Shown: in pieces, positions 16,166-16,513 of the stretch
Numbering within the stretch: position 1 is the stretch's first letter
Layout: every line of letters begins with the position of its first letter
Assembly (NCBI GenBank): GCA_964564695.1
Contig: CAZMCC010000087.1
Span: 1 to 16,513 of the forward strand
Direction of reading: 5' to 3'
Source of the DNA: CAZMCC01 sp964564695
Lineage (GTDB): Bacteria; Planctomycetota; Phycisphaerae; Phycisphaerales; UBA1924
Length of the DNA stretch: 16,513 bases
Notes under the pieces: model-generated
Told to the model about the DNA's origin: nothing
What the model saw: the letters and a program-made list of their open reading frames with translations, nothing else
Database searches by the model: none
Made by a program: the position numbers and the translations under genes

Positions 16166-16513
16166 TTATTTCATCAGCGCCGCCTGCGCCGCCGCCAGGC
16201 GCGCGATCGGCACGCGGAACGGCGAGCAGGAGACGTAATCGAGCCCGACCTCGTGACAGAAGGCGACCGAAGCCGGGTCGCCGCCATGCTCGCCGCAGAT
16301 GCCGAGCTTGATGTCCGGGCGCACCGCGCGGCCGCGCTCGGTGGCGATTCTCACGAGTTCGCCGACCCCGTCGCGGTCGATGGAAACAAATGGGTCCACC
16401 GGCAGCACGCCTTTCTCGACATAGGTGCCGAGGAACGTAGCGGCGTCGTCGCGCGAGATACCGAAGGCGGTCTGCGTCAGGTCGTTGGTCCCGTAGGAAA
16501 AGAATTCCGCTGT
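16166..16513 (-). CDS. ppdK: Pyruvate phosphate dikinase, C-terminal part
   Basis: This is the last 115 residues of a pyruvate phosphate dikinase, which interconverts pyruvate and phosphoenolpyruvate using ATP and phosphate. The gene continues past the window edge. The PEP/pyruvate-binding TIM-barrel domain shows EFFSYGTNDLTQTAFGISRDDA, LGICGEHGGDPASV with the catalytic Cys of this motif, and the typical ending YVSCSPFRVPIARLAAAQAAL. The frame is open from the edge (TAEFFSYGTN) to the TAA at 16169-16171 as read on the plus strand at 16166-16168. Codon use differs from the neighbouring genes: all six Ala codons in the last 13 are GCG, whereas the channel gene uses mostly GCC, so a different origin is possible. 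Confidence 0.92.
   Translation of the reverse strand, partial: TAEFFSYGTNDLTQTAFGISRDDAATFLGTYVEKGVLPVDPFVSIDRDGVGELVRIATERGRAVRPDIKLGICGEHGGDPASVAFCHEVGLDYVSCSPFRVPIARLAAAQAALMK

Overview
The window is very GC-rich. The central genes strongly prefer C- or G-ending codons and have gene types typical of Planctomycetota, probably a Phycisphaerae-like lineage: Ala/Arg-rich secreted proteins, a NuoF of the type ending in a GTTICGLADG stretch, and a stand-alone trpC. This placement rests on codon style and protein resemblance only. There are no rRNA or tRNA genes, no CRISPR array and no recognisable insertion sequence.

Layout. (1) 1-1552: one open frame made of unrelated pieces. About 425 bases of actinobacterial-looking DUF418 membrane-protein fragments are joined in frame to the C-terminal part of NuoF, which has lost its N-terminal FMN/NADH-binding half. 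(2) 1601-5012, minus strand: a type III restriction locus with a full-length Res subunit and a Mod methyltransferase reduced to its C-terminal part. The break in Mod coincides with a perfect 13-bp palindrome. (3) 5140-6533: an unrecognised 253-residue protein, a 367-base gene-free stretch carrying hairpins, and a 45-residue very basic protein. (4) 6533-7540, minus strand: a Tat-exported metallophosphoesterase. (5) 7662-11996: a tightly overlapping plus-strand set, truA, a family 4 glycosyltransferase and a large secreted protein of unknown function. (6) 12047-12964, minus strand: a CPBP-family membrane protease, divergent from trpC (13005-13892), which carries an unusual glycine-rich insertion. 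(7) 14118-15392: a secreted two-domain protein whose thioredoxin-fold domain has lost both active-site cysteines. (8) 15475-16101: a TMEM175-type channel placed directly behind a strong terminator. (9) 16166-16513, minus strand: the C-terminus of pyruvate phosphate dikinase, with codon use unlike its neighbours.

How the genes work together. The only clear operons are res/mod, with a 1-base gap, and truA/glycosyltransferase/secreted protein, with overlapping starts and stops. The other genes look like single units separated by terminators. I see no complete, obviously new defence or biosynthetic system. The points most worth following are the cysteine-less thioredoxin-like protein, the palindromic hairpin family that also marks the mod break, the intact Res beside a catalytically gutted Mod, the clustered poly-G tracts inside genes, and signs that both ends of the window may come from other genomes (assembly chimera or transfer).
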